A DNA stretch of 64,000 bases. It comes from Choanephora cucurbitarum (lineage: Eukaryota; Mucoromycota; Mucoromycetes; Mucorales; Choanephoraceae). The position numbers were made by a program, and so were the translations under genes. This document shows, piece after piece, positions 17,621 through 27,659 of the stretch. The first letter of the stretch is position 1, and every line of letters starts with the position of its first letter. The stretch lies in NCBI GenBank assembly GCA_025331435.1, contig JAIWNI010000045.1, positions 124,001-188,000 on the forward strand, given 5' to 3'. The notes beneath the pieces are model-generated. The model searched no databases. It was given only the letters and a program-made list of their open reading frames with translations, and was not told where the DNA came from.

Positions 17621-20600
17621 AGTAAAAGAAAGCTATGTCAGAACTGCCATAGGCAGGACAAAAAACGGATACGCACAGAAACTCAAAATCAAACTCCGTC
17701 GGAAATTAAAATAACAGCCCAGCAGATTACAGTGCTGTGTAACTGACAACGACATGATCGTGTCTTCCGGAAGCTCTGATGAGCTGAAGCAAAAGCAAGA
17801 CAATGATATGCGCGAGTTCAGCAGTACAAGTAGAGTAGCAAGGCAAAGCAAAAAAGAGGATAAGAAGAAGAAAAATGAAAAGTCAGCCAGAAGGATCAGA
17901 TGTTTGAGCGGATCCCTGATCAGGTCAATGACTGATCCCAGAGTGTGGGTTGCTTGGAAGCACAACTTGTCAGTGGTATACGTCAGAGACATAAGAATCA
18001 GAGTAAAGCAACATGAGCAGCGAAAAGGGTTCTGAAAAAGAAAAGAAACCTGTGAAACAAGAAACCATCACAGTCTCATAGGTTACAAACTGAGGATAGG
18101 TGCAAGTGATGACAACGCATGGAGTCATATAAAGAGATGCAATGAGTAGAGTAGGGCTAACAAGCATAATAATGCGAATTGTTTAGACGAGTTAGAAACT
18201 GCGGCTGAGAAAGAAGTAACATATTCTGAAAGTAATCGGATCCAATTGTGATACATGGATCCAGTGAGGTACATCATGATGATCAGAGACATTTCATTGA
18301 CGGATGATAAAGTTATTCGCGTATACATATGATTGAAGCAATAATGATATCGTGCTAGAACAAGGCTTAATGAAGCCTCATCCATTGTAACAATAAGTCT
18401 TGACCTCACTTTATCCAGAATAGCTGCATTTCAGAGATTGACTCGAATTGTGTCAGCCATATACATGCTCAACCTATCATTTAGTCTTTCGCAATTTTCA
18501 AGTCATCTCAGTTGTCTTGTTCAGCCGTTGATCAACACTAATCAGGTCTCGTTGCAATAGTATCAGCAGTATAGCATATGTCGTCGAGGGAACCTCTGTC
18601 AAGACAGATGCACTCCAATACAGCAGTCTGATCAATGTAAGCGTGTTTGGTTTGCAGGTGTGCTCATTATAAAGGCACAACTTTCAGGGATATGAGCACT
18701 CTCAAAAAAAGTGAATTAGCATAATGAGACCGTAAAGAACAATGAAATGACACAGAACAGCAAAGTGTAAAAGAACAATGAAACATGTGACTAAAATAAC
18801 TACAATGACCAAGATAAATACAGTAAAACCAAAAGACTTATGAAAAACAATGAAAGTACATAATTCATCATACCAATAGGTTATGCTAAAACCAGCAATA
18901 GCAATGTCAAACACACAAGTACGGAATCCAGATAGAAAGAGAACTCCAAAGTCATATCACAGGTTACAGTAAGCGAAACAAGCTTCACTATAATACTCTA
19001 ACCAAACATGCATATACAACTGGATGAAGTGGATGGCCAAAATGTCATAGTATATATATATATGATAGAAGGTGAAAAGTATAAGTCCTAATGTTTATAA
19101 CCATATCATGTGTAATAAGCACATTATAGATTTAGCATAATCATAGGCCATTTATCATTGTCAGCTTGTGATAGAGACATATCATAAGATCTGTTGAGCT
19201 ATCTGCCATTGACAAATATCAATGGTCTTTGTATACAAGTACCTGTCATCTCTAACAAGAGCCATCCAGTAACCAATAAAAAACAATAGCTGCGCCGCTT
19301 ACTCTACTTGATCATTTTGGACACAAATGATGGTCATTACTGGGTGTCGAGTCGATTGACTGGCTAAGCCTACTAACAAGCTAGCAACTATCCTTGTGCT
19401 AGTGTGGTATCTGAAGCATTCTGAACACTTTCCGTATACATGTAAGGATGTGTATTACTGGTGGCCATAGCGTGCTGTACAAAGATTGCCACAAACCCTT
19501 AACAAAAAGCACCAAGTCATTACTTTGTTACGAAAAAAGAAACAAAAAAGATTTGCTTTTGTACAAATCATCAAGTGCTTCTCTGTAAAAAGGCGTTCCT
19601 TGGGCCTATCTTCAAGTCAAAAACTATTTCAAGGTGATGAAGAATAGAAATAGTTTGAAAAAGGCATCTCCACACACATTTTGCAAACACATAATTTTAC
19701 TTGTGGTATGAAAATTATTCATTTAAACATTTTGGCCTAATTTGCATCGGCTTGATTAAACTAGATACCAAACCAATTCCACCTTGAAACATTATTTTCT
19801 CCATACCTATTCATCTGTATGCAACTCTACAATATCACAGAAATAAAGCAGAATTATCTCTTTCAGATGGTGTGCAAAACGTAATTGATCATATTTGAGG
19901 GCCATCCAAGGCTTTCTGTGGAGGGGTCCATTCAGGGTCAAGTGAGAGCTTTTGAGTTACAAGGGGGATTAGAGCCACTGATTAGCTAGAGCTCAACATC
20001 ATTACATGAAATACAAACTTTAGCTGTTTACAGCGAATTGGTTGTGCGTGATGGTGGTGCTGCTGTTGTCTGTTAAGTCAATCAGCTTGTCAAGTAGAAC
20101 ACAAGAGTATATATGGTCATTAGTGTTGACCTGATACGGCTATCCCACCAAATCACTCATCAGCCAAGTGCCAACAGAGGATAAGGCGACGTAAATAAGC
20201 TGATTCCTGTACAATATAGAGATCGGATGTCAGTATCTACTGAATAGGGCTACAAGAGAATGAGACATGAGTTGGATTGTGGACAGGCTGAGTGATGTAT
20301 AATCTGTGTACAGTCAGACAAGACAAAATATCTGGTGATTAATTGTTTGCAAAGTGTGGTTATCATCATCAAACTCCACGGTTTCTACTCATACATATCC
20401 TGGTACTTTACATTTTCATAAACAATTCTATAATATGGTTTATTGAAGCATGAGGATTAAAATTAGTATCATGGATCAAGTCAAAAATGGTTAAATCCGC
20501 CAATGATTTTTGAAAGCCATGTAGTACGATTTCCAAATATGAATCAAGTAATAAGAGACAATCATACTAGTGGTAGAGTTAAGCAAAAGTTTACAAACAA

Positions 20601-20641
20601 CCTGTAATTTATAAAGCGGTGTATATTCAGCTTCTGCGTGT

Positions 20642-20887
20642 ATGTCTCGTTCTATGGTTCTTCAGATCTACACATCATCTATCATTCTAGCCTTGATCGA
20701 GCGAGTCTACTGCAAATGGCTATCCAAATACTATCGTTACTGCTTAGAGTTAATTGTCACATTGTTGAGCTACGTCTCATTGACAAAAATGCTTTTGACT
20801 TACATTCAGATCATTCGTTGCATCTCTCACCTAGTCACAGGCATTGTCATCACCTGCGCCTTTCTACCCTCGCATCTCATCAGGTAG
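20642..20887 (+). CDS. Hydrophobic 81-residue ORF, copy B
   Basis: It starts MSRSMVLQIYTSSIILALIE, contains two to three hydrophobic stretches (CLELIVTLLSYVSL, HLVTGIVITCAF) and ends HLIR. The identical frame is at 62133-62378. A 99-codon frame overlaps it in another register. It lies in a segment with no differences between the two repeat copies, so conservation does not discriminate coding from recent copying. It could be the first exon of a paralogue, since the CCGACGG motif and TPDGKI island follow on the same strand. No family is recognised. Confidence 0.3.
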   Translation: MSRSMVLQIYTSSIILALIERVYCKWLSKYYRYCLELIVTLLSYVSLTKMLLTYIQIIRCISHLVTGIVITCAFLPSHLIR

Positions 20888-21212
20888 CAGTACTTTGTCG
20901 TTTTAACTGTCTTTATAATACTTTTGAGTGTACTTGAGCTACATCATGTTGAGCTTTGTGCTCTTGCTACACTTTGCTAACAAGCTGTGCATTTGAGCAA
21001 CTCACTCATAGAGATCCGCCATTAACCTAATCTGACTTTGTCTCAACCACACGATCCTCTCTGCCAACTTTTTCTATCCTCTTTTTGTCATTCTTTATAA
21101 ACCACTGAACTCAACTAAAGCATTATTCATGCAGTCTGGTCTATCGATAAGCTTCAGAAAATAATCATGGTGTGGGTCACACAATGCAATCGATCTTGTG
21201 GATGCTTTCAAT

Positions 21213-21470
21213 CTCCGACGGAGTTTGAATCCTCTCCCTTCAATTCATTGTATTATTTAATTTATTTCGTTCTCATAAGGTGAGTCCTGATAAGGTTATT
21301 CCATTTTAGCATACCAATTCGTAAACGTACTAGCGCATCGATATATGTGTCTTCAGTAGTATGCACTGTCAATGACGAGCACTCTTCAGACAAGCCTAAC
21401 CATAGTGATGACTCCTGATGGCAAGATCCCAACTAAACTGATGACCAACCTGAAACAACGACGAGTAAGA
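21213..21470 (+). pseudogene. Second CCGACGG motif and TPDGKI exon-like island (plus strand)
   Basis: The motif CTCCGACGGAGTTTGA (21213-21228) and, 190 bases later, a frame reading VMTPDGKIPTKLMTNLKQ. They match 395-640 of copy A at lower identity but in the opposite orientation to the neighbouring copy B relic, so two relics diverge from about 18.0-20.6 kb. A matching pair is at 62704-62960. Confidence 0.4.
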
Positions 21471-22379
21471 AGCAGACAAATATAAGTATATGCTTGGTCT
21501 GTTGACTATCAGCATATGTAAGAACAGCAGCAGCAAGCCATGTTATCATGAGAGATAGACCTATGTTTTGTGTGATGGACATCTAGATAATACTCTATAC
21601 AGTTGATAAAAAACAGAAGGGCACATAGCTAGCTGCATAATTGTAATTAAGCGTTCAGCAAATAACTGTTTCATATAAACACAGAATAGTCTGTTCAGGT
21701 AAAAAAAAAGCGATGTATGTATGCAGTAATATGGGGCCAAGTGCTATGATTATCAGGTGTATTTATGGCTTAAAGAAATATTAGAGGCATTAAACTATGA
21801 GTAAGCTGAGAAATAAATAAGTTTGCTTATTGACCGAGAAGCTTTGTTTTAGAAGAGTATGCTTGATGAGTATTGTAGTATTTTTTGATAGCGTGAAAGG
21901 TCCAAGGTAATACACGACAATAATATTGAGTGTCTCGTTTCTTTTAACAAAAAATAGAATAGTTTTATTCGACAGCAAATTCGCTAGCAAACTTCTTTCA
22001 ACTATATTCTTGTCAAGATTCAAGAGCAATAGTTTCAGACAAAATGATGCATTGATAAACAAAGCGAAAAATAGTCTATTTGTCAGAGAGCTGGTATGAA
22101 GATCAATTTGAGGTAAGTGGAAAAAGTATCTTAAATAGATAGTAGACATAAAAACAAGGAACTGTTCTCATTTTGTATAGTACATTGCCAGCATTTTCAT
22201 GGATAAAAAAGGGTAATAATTCTAGTATTGAGGTGAACTTTAATATTAAACATAGTTGATGGTTTTATAGTTGCAAAAACGGCTAACTAACGATATGTAG
22301 TAGAATGGATTTTGATAAAAACTGCGATTTAAGAAGTAACAAGACAAGAATATCATCAATTTATTAAATGCGGTAAAAC

Positions 22380-22640
22380 CCGACACAGCGAACAACAGAA
22401 AGGAATCCCCTCAAACAAAAGCACACAGCAAAACGACAGAAAGACAGACAAAGAGAGACAGAGAGAGCACACAGCAGACAGAAAAAGAGAGACAAAGGGA
22501 GCACACCGCAAAACTACAGAGAAAGCACACAACAAAACGACAGACAGACAGGCAAAGCGAACACACAGCAGACAGACAAAGAGAGACAAAGAGAGCACAC
22601 AGCAAACGTAAGAACCGAGCAGAAGAGAATATCATTGTTA
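22380..22640 (-). repeat. CTGTGTGC/CTCTTTGTCTG low-complexity 3' trailer
   Basis: Imperfect tandem pieces of GTGTGCT, CTCTTTGTCT and GTCTGTCTG on the minus strand, lying 100-350 bases downstream of the gene at 22733-23371. Similar sequence follows the paralogous gene at 32215-32405 and sits at 63860-64000. Long open frames across it are by-products of the repeat. Confidence 0.7.
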
Positions 22641-22673
22641 TAAAGAATTATGAAGCAAAGAGCACCTAATATA

Positions 22674-22712
22674 CCGACCTACCAACCACTTATAATCCGA
22701 CCTACCAGCCAC
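22674..22712 (-). promoter_or_regulatory. Paired GTGGTTGGTAGGTCGG motif in the 3' region
   Basis: Two copies (complements of 22674-22689 and 22697-22712, one with GTGGCTGG), spaced 23 bases start to start, 20-60 bases after the stop codon. The paralogue has the pair at 32154-32169 and 32178-32193, spaced 24. It may be a 3' UTR or termination element. Confidence 0.55.
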
Positions 22713-22732
22713 TATTATTATATTTGCACACG

Positions 22733-23371
22733 TTACAATGGCAATGCTGCCTTCATTGCAACGACAAAGTCATTACAAAAGACACCGTCGTCACTAGCTT
22801 CCGCGGCTTCTTGGAGAGCTTCTGCTATGTCTTGTGTGAAGGCAGCTGTGAAGACACCATCATCATCAGGTGTATTACAGTCCTCAGCGGCTACAATTGT
22901 AGGCATCAGATCTGCAATAGGAACCCTAATCAAATTCATGAGCTGAGTATTGCTCAGATATTGGTGCTTCTTGCGACGAAAGCACCTGTCCAACGACCTG
23001 CAGCGCTCTGCTTGCGAACAGTGGCAGTTATATGCATTGCATTTAGGTGTTGAGACTAGGTGACAAGGATCATTTGCCACGGTGGCATCACCTTTACTTT
23101 CGCCTTCCCTAAGGTTGCTTAGCATGCTCTTGATCTCAGGTAATTCAGGTTCGTAGCAACCAAAGGAAACATTGTAACGCAGCTTGGGTGCTTCTTTTGC
23201 TTCTTCTTCGACTTCGTCTTCATAGGTGAAATGCTCGATGCTGATGAGTACGAACTTGATTGCAATCAAAACAAAAAAAATTGCCGCAAAGTAAAAAGAG
23301 TTGATGAACCAGTTGACATGGTGAATGAGGCAGGTAATAAACATAAGAGTATCGTTGATAGAATCGAGCAT
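22733..23371 (-). CDS. Small membrane protein with duplicated C-terminal DDGxF motif (212 aa)
   Basis: No known family. I start at the ATG at 23371 (context AGCAAAATG), although the frame is open upstream through a CT-rich tract that looks untranslated. Residues 24-45 form one strong membrane span, followed by EHFTYEDEV and acidic residues. A cysteine-rich middle (CNAYNCHCSQAERC) carries basic residues. The C-terminus contains two related motifs: DDGVFTAAFTQDIAEAL, and DDGVFCNDFVVAMKAAL ending in PL. Over the last 48 residues it shares about 29 identities with the protein at 31506-32129, and it shares the EHFT-x-x-DEV, CN-x-Y-x-C and MKAALPL motifs. An intact frame, a conserved start and conserved flanks support a real gene. 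Confidence 0.75.
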   Translation of the reverse strand: MLDSINDTLMFITCLIHHVNWFINSFYFAAIFFVLIAIKFVLISIEHFTYEDEVEEEAKEAPKLRYNVSFGCYEPELPEIKSMLSNLREGESKGDATVANDPCHLVSTPKCNAYNCHCSQAERCRSLDRCFRRKKHQYLSNTQLMNLIRVPIADLMPTIVAAEDCNTPDDDGVFTAAFTQDIAEALQEAAEASDDGVFCNDFVVAMKAALPL

Positions 23372-23540
23372 TTTGCTGTATAGATTTAATGAAATAGAGG
23401 GTAAAGAAAGAGAGAAAAAGAAAAAAGAGAAAAAGAAAAAAGAGAAAAAAAAAGGAAAAAACAAAAGAATATAAGAGTAGGGGGTCTGTGTATTGTTTAC
23501 ATGAGATACAGATGACATACTACAAGGGGGGATTCTTTTT
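23372..23540 (-). promoter_or_regulatory. Promoter of the 212-residue membrane-protein gene
   Basis: Read on the minus strand: CATGTAAACAATAC at about 23493-23506, then about 90 bases of T/C-rich sequence (23400-23465), then CAGCAAAATG. The paralogue has GATGTAAACAATAACC, a CT-rich tract and ATAGCAAAATG in the same order. TGTAAACA matches a forkhead-type core. Confidence 0.5.
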
Positions 23541-23639
23541 TTGCGTGTGAGGGCTATCAACAGGGTGTGAGAATGAGCTGATAGTGAAAAATGCACTTGA
23601 GAAATATACGATAAATCCAAAAAAGTAAATTTAAAGTGT

Positions 23640-24520
23640 CATATCTCTTACCCCACCGCCCTTCATATCCACAGTATGTAAATCAGTAACATAACCATAA
23701 AATAGGAGAGCAAAAATAAGATTTGAAAGGAAAAAGATGGATTCTGATTTGGCTACTCAGTGATATATGTTGAAGAACAATAATATACGCATACAATAGT
23801 AACTTTCAAAGGTTGTTCTGAACGATTAAGTAACAAACAATAAAACACGGACAATCTATCCAGGTATTTTCTACACAACATGAGTACATATGCAGAAGAA
23901 ATAGATAGACTAATATCATAAGCCTTTGATAAGGTTGGGTTTTACTATAATAACACCCAAAAAAGAATGTTTAAAAAAATTAAGCCTTATAATATGATTG
24001 TTTAGCAGTGTTATGAGCTAACATCAAATGCAACATGCTTTGATCATATAATATATGAAGTATATTAAGAGTAGCCAACTATCATATCAAAGTAATATTC
24101 TTCTCAATAAATACAATACATTTGCTTCACAAGTCAAGACAAGATCTGTGAGATCATCTTGTCCATGCGAAAGGCAGATCTTTCACTTTTTTGGCTTTAG
24201 TGCTAAAGTGCGAGAGACAGTTAAAGAAAGTAACTTTTGTTGGTCAACACATTCCTTTCATCAAGTTGTATTAATTTAGTTAGACTTATGATGAGAAAGG
24301 GGACTATCGATAGAGCTTTGTCGTTTAGCTGCAGCTTATGCCTACCGTGACTACTTTTATGCTCCGCTTCCAAAATAGGAAATAGCCAAGGACTCAATAT
24401 TGTTTTCTTGGTTCTTTTTAATTAATGCTTGTCTGAACTTCTTTTATTGTTTTGCGTTATAGCAAGACCAAGACAGTGATCAGTGTAAAGGGTAGTGTCA
24501 TACGCCTGCGCATTAACTTT
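23640..24520. other. AT-rich interval without a recognised gene
   Basis: Only short, low-quality open frames. I see no terminal repeats or conserved exon islands. Confidence 0.5.
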
Positions 24521-24525
24521 AGTGT

Positions 24526-24600
24526 GTGAGATGGCTTCTGATGGCGAGATCCCTTTCGCTACGAGTATTTACTGTAAGCTAGTGGAAAATGGCAAACTAC
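24526..24600 (+). pseudogene. Degraded TPDGKI exon-like relic
   Basis: The sequence GAGATGGCTTCTGATGGCGA corresponds to GTGATGACACCAGATGGCAA of the other copies, followed by ACTGTAAGCTAGTGGAA. It is an isolated, more diverged seventh copy of the island. Confidence 0.3.
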
Positions 24601-24879
24601 ATTTGAAGAATAAGCAATGCTCTATCTTATTTTTTGTGATAAGGTTGAAGGTATTGATGAGAATAACCACTAATTGATCTTTCAAGATAATCAAGCTAAA
24701 GACAACAATTCGACGAGAGACTTCACAACGATGTCTGATAGCGATATAGAGAATAAAATAACTATTTGTATATGATTATTACCTTTAAATGTTTTAAGGG
24801 AATGTAATAATGTTCGGCAAGCCAAAGATAATTTGATAAAATCAAGAAACAACATCAATAATATCTCCATGCATTATCT

Positions 24880-25420
24880 AAAACTGGCAAGAGTTTCTTA
24901 ATAAGCACCCTGTGTCAGTCATTAACCAGGTATTTTGAGTAATATCTTTATTGCGACTTAAACAGCAACTCAGGTCCTGCTTTGCAATCAAACTGAAATA
25001 TCATCATTCGATGTTAGAGATACAACTTGGTGTTCCGCATTCAAGCTTTCCTTGAGTCATAGCAAACTGCAGCTGTTATCACGAGATATATCTAACACAC
25101 ATTCTGCGACACTGGGTAGAATTTGAATAATTATTGTTGACGAAGCAAGTATGGTCAGTGCAACAATATATTTTTAATGGTTTAACCAGTATTTGCGGGA
25201 TACCTATAATACGAAAGCTCACGTTGACGACAAGCATGCATTGATATCTGAAAACCTTTGGCAGCTCTCTCTTGTTAATGACATGTCACTTTGCAATCTT
25301 TTCAAAACAATGATCTCGCGCAGATTCATCCCATTAATTTTCATCATTCATTTAAAATGCGGTATTTAATTGCCATAACTAGACAGAGAGATGATGTTGC
25401 TTTTGCTCAAGCGCCAAACA
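24880..25420 (+). pseudogene. Helentron helicase relic
   Basis: The translation shows pieces of the same PIF1-like helicase found at 38394-40099: TGKSFLIST (Walker A end), QSLTRYFE, DLNSNS, SAFKLSLSHSKLQLLSRDIS, IIVDEASMVSA (Walker B), ENLWQL and RQRDDVAFAQ. Several stops and indels interrupt it, and its N- and C-terminal parts are missing. It matches the helicase at 39107-40099 in order, with many substitutions, so it is an older copy of the same or a close family. The Tc1-like element lies 175 bases downstream. Confidence 0.75.
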
Positions 25421-25595
25421 AAATATGGTAAGGGGCGCTTTGACAGTCATAAACATTGAAATCTTCAAGACAAGGTAGAGGTCAAAATCGCTATACCATA
25501 AAGAGTCAATTACATATCGTAAAGTATTTCGATTATTCACTCTCAAAGCTAGTTGCCGTGTTCTGTGAATTGCTGCATGTAATTCGTGCAAAGTA

Positions 25596-26924
25596 CAGTT
25601 GGGTTGCAAAAAATAAGATAAAAATTTAAATTTCCGCGAAATTCATATTATCATCATCATTGATCTTGACCTACTAAACACCATTAAACCATTACTAATT
25701 GTCCTGAATTGCTCGAAAAGTCATTAGAAATTGTCTGGATTTGTTTTTGAACTTTTAATTGCTTTAGATAAATACAAATTGTTGAACTAGTAGCCAGCTA
25801 ATATCTTGTTGCCCCACCTCTGTGGGCAAGGACATATCTCAGTCTTTTGGGCATGCTTGCAATGAGATTACTCCGATCTTTTGGTCTGAAACTGTCCCAT
25901 ACTTCTTGCAAGCATGCCCGGTGAGCTTCTTCGTTGGGGAAACGCCCGTGTTTGCTTCGGTAGGCCTGCACTCGTCTCTTCATGATCATCCAAAGGTTTT
26001 CGATCGGTTTTAAATCTGACGGCTGTGCAGGCCAGTCTAGCACCTACAATTCCTTCTCCAACTTCCAATTTTTTGCAGCCCTACATGTATTGACAGGAGC
26101 CCCATCTTTCTTTAGTATTAGATTTCGCTCCCGTCCATAGAATTGAAGGAGAGGGTCATTATATATAGATGATACAAAGCCTTCTTCTTTGCGTTCAATA
26201 TCGCTGCAGAAGTGAAGTCGGGACTTACGACCACACCTGATGACACCCCAAACCATCAAGCTGGTCCTACCACTCTTGAAACTAGGTGCTAGACATTCTT
26301 CGAAGTACTTTTCAAAAGGTAGGCGCCAAACCATCACCTTTGCAGAATTTTTGCCGTTTTCGAACAAACTTTCATCCGTGCAAATCACCTTCTTCCAGTC
26401 TTCCATTGTCCAGTGCTTGTATTTACTTGCAAAGTCGAGTCTTCTTCTTTGGTGGAAGGCATTTAGGAATGGCTTCTTCTGTGCTACTCGGCTTCTTTAG
26501 CACATTTTGCGCAATGCACGACGAACGGTATCCCTGTGAACCTTGATAGGTAAAGAGGACGTCAATTTGGCCAAAGTTGCTCTCCTGTTGAGCACAATGA
26601 CCCGCTTAAGAATTCTTGAAAATCAGGAAGTGAGTTTTCTTGGTCTTCCAGATCCTTTAGCACGATTTGTTGTACCTTGCAATTTTCGCCTTCTCAAAAG
26701 TGTGTATAAGCTGGCCAATTTTACACCTGCAGCTGTTGAAATTTGCTTAGCTTTCATACCATTTTGGCTTAATTTGACAATAAGACGTTTTTCTGCATCA
26801 GTTAAGTGGGTTCTTTGAGCCATTTTGATATAAAAAAGAGATAAAGGGGATCAATCATTCCATGCATTGTCAACATATTTGAGACGGAAATTAATATTTT
26901 TATCTTATTTTTTGCAACCCACTC
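25596..26924 (-). mobile_element. Tc1/mariner element with terminal inverted repeats
   Basis: 1.33 kb flanked by TA on both sides (25594-25595 and 26925-26926). The ends are inverted copies: CAGTTGGGTTGCAAAAAATA on the left and complement GAGTGGGTTGCAAAAAATA on the right, and similarity continues through ATAAGATAAAAAT to a TTTCCG at about 40 bp. TA duplication, terminal repeats and a transposase are diagnostic for this superfamily. Confidence 0.92.
25798..26823 (-). pseudogene. Tc1-like transposase, lightly damaged
   Basis: A cut-and-paste DDE transposase. The start is MAQRTHLTDAEKRLIV at 26823, with a helix-turn-helix region (KQISTAAGVKLASLYTLL) and a GRPRKLTS hook. Catalytic acidic residues are visible in ICTDES (about 26380), ILKKDGAP (about 26105) and PIENLW (about 25990). 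Damage: a frameshift after KLTS (about 26625), further disruption around 26410-26620, and one TAG between KLEKEL and VLDWPAQ (about 26046). The C-terminus ends HRGGATRY. Full-length members have about 340 residues, which this would approach without the lesions. The terminal repeats are intact, so it might still be moved by an enzyme supplied elsewhere. Confidence 0.88.
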
Positions 26925-26929
26925 TACAT

Positions 26930-27655
26930 TTGTTGTTTCAAATGAGCCTTTTGGTTTCATTGACTTAATTGTTCTGTGCTATTTCATTGTTCTGTGCTAT
27001 TTCATTACATTAGTCGCTTTGTTTGAGAGTGTTGATACTCCTGAGAAATGCATTCTTATATAGCGCGCACTCTTAGATCAGGTACGCTTATCTTGAGTGG
27101 CTACTGTATTAGACGTGCACATCTTAGCAGAGGCTCTCTTGGATGCATATGCTATACTGCTAATCCAATTACAATGCATACTGTTTTGGTCAATCACTGG
27201 GTACTTGAATCACCTGGATTCACTATAACCTACAGAAAAGTAAATGGTAAGTTGATGATGTAGATGTCTAACGCCATTTGAGTCAATCTCTGAAAAAACC
27301 ATCTGGGATAAAATAACATCAAGACTGTCGGAGCAAAGAATGAAGTCCAAATAAATTTTGTGATAACATAAAGTTACTATCGCTTCTAACGCTTGTATTC
27401 ACTGATGGCTCTATTATTTTACACAAGCTGTTTTTGATCATCAGGATGTACATCATTGAATTCATGTATGACAGTTATATCTGATTATTGTTGGATAGCA
27501 TTCACATTACATCTACCAAGTCTTTAACACGCTTCAATAATCTACAACAACCATGTTTGGTCGATCTAAACTGCTCGTTAAATCTCTCGTCTAACTGTAT
27601 GTGTTACCGTCACTTGTACTTTTCTTCACTTTTGTTTATTGAGACCATAGTGCTT
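26930..27655. other. Interval without a recognised gene
   Basis: It begins with three TTTCATTG-type motifs (26960-27008), the same motif that marks the dispersed repeat. Short frames only; no conserved exon island recognised. Confidence 0.4.
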
Positions 27656-27659
27656 TATT

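Larger units (their letters stand above)
13945..18050 (-). repeat. Large dispersed repeat, copy B
   Basis: An inverted copy of 1-4178 that contains every landmark of copy A: the exon island near 14100-14290, the minisatellites, core, promoter-like block, spliced-gene relic and 61-nt intron. It is followed to the right by 4.6 kb that also matches the continuation of copy C. Confidence 0.85.
18050..22640 (-). repeat. Right extension of copy B, direct duplicate of 59570-64000
   Basis: Aligned along its length with copy C's extension at an offset near 41.5 kb, with a substitution every few tens of bases except for one block without differences (20447-21271). It includes AACAATGAAA motif arrays (18720-18860), a second, plus-strand set of the CCGACGG motif and TPDGKI island (21213-21470), and a 3' trailer (22380-22640). 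Confidence 0.85.

Noticed and set aside
17754..18035. A 93-codon frame with a charged, protein-like sequence (starts MIVSSGSSDELKQ), also at 59257-59538
   Set aside because: Differences between the two copies are spread over all three codon positions, the frame is broken in copy A, and the opposite strand is also open. Not enough for a gene call.
22356..22635. Two overlapping minus-strand frames rich in C, L, S and V
   Set aside because: Products of the CTGTGTGC-type low-complexity tract; frames change with every indel between the copies.
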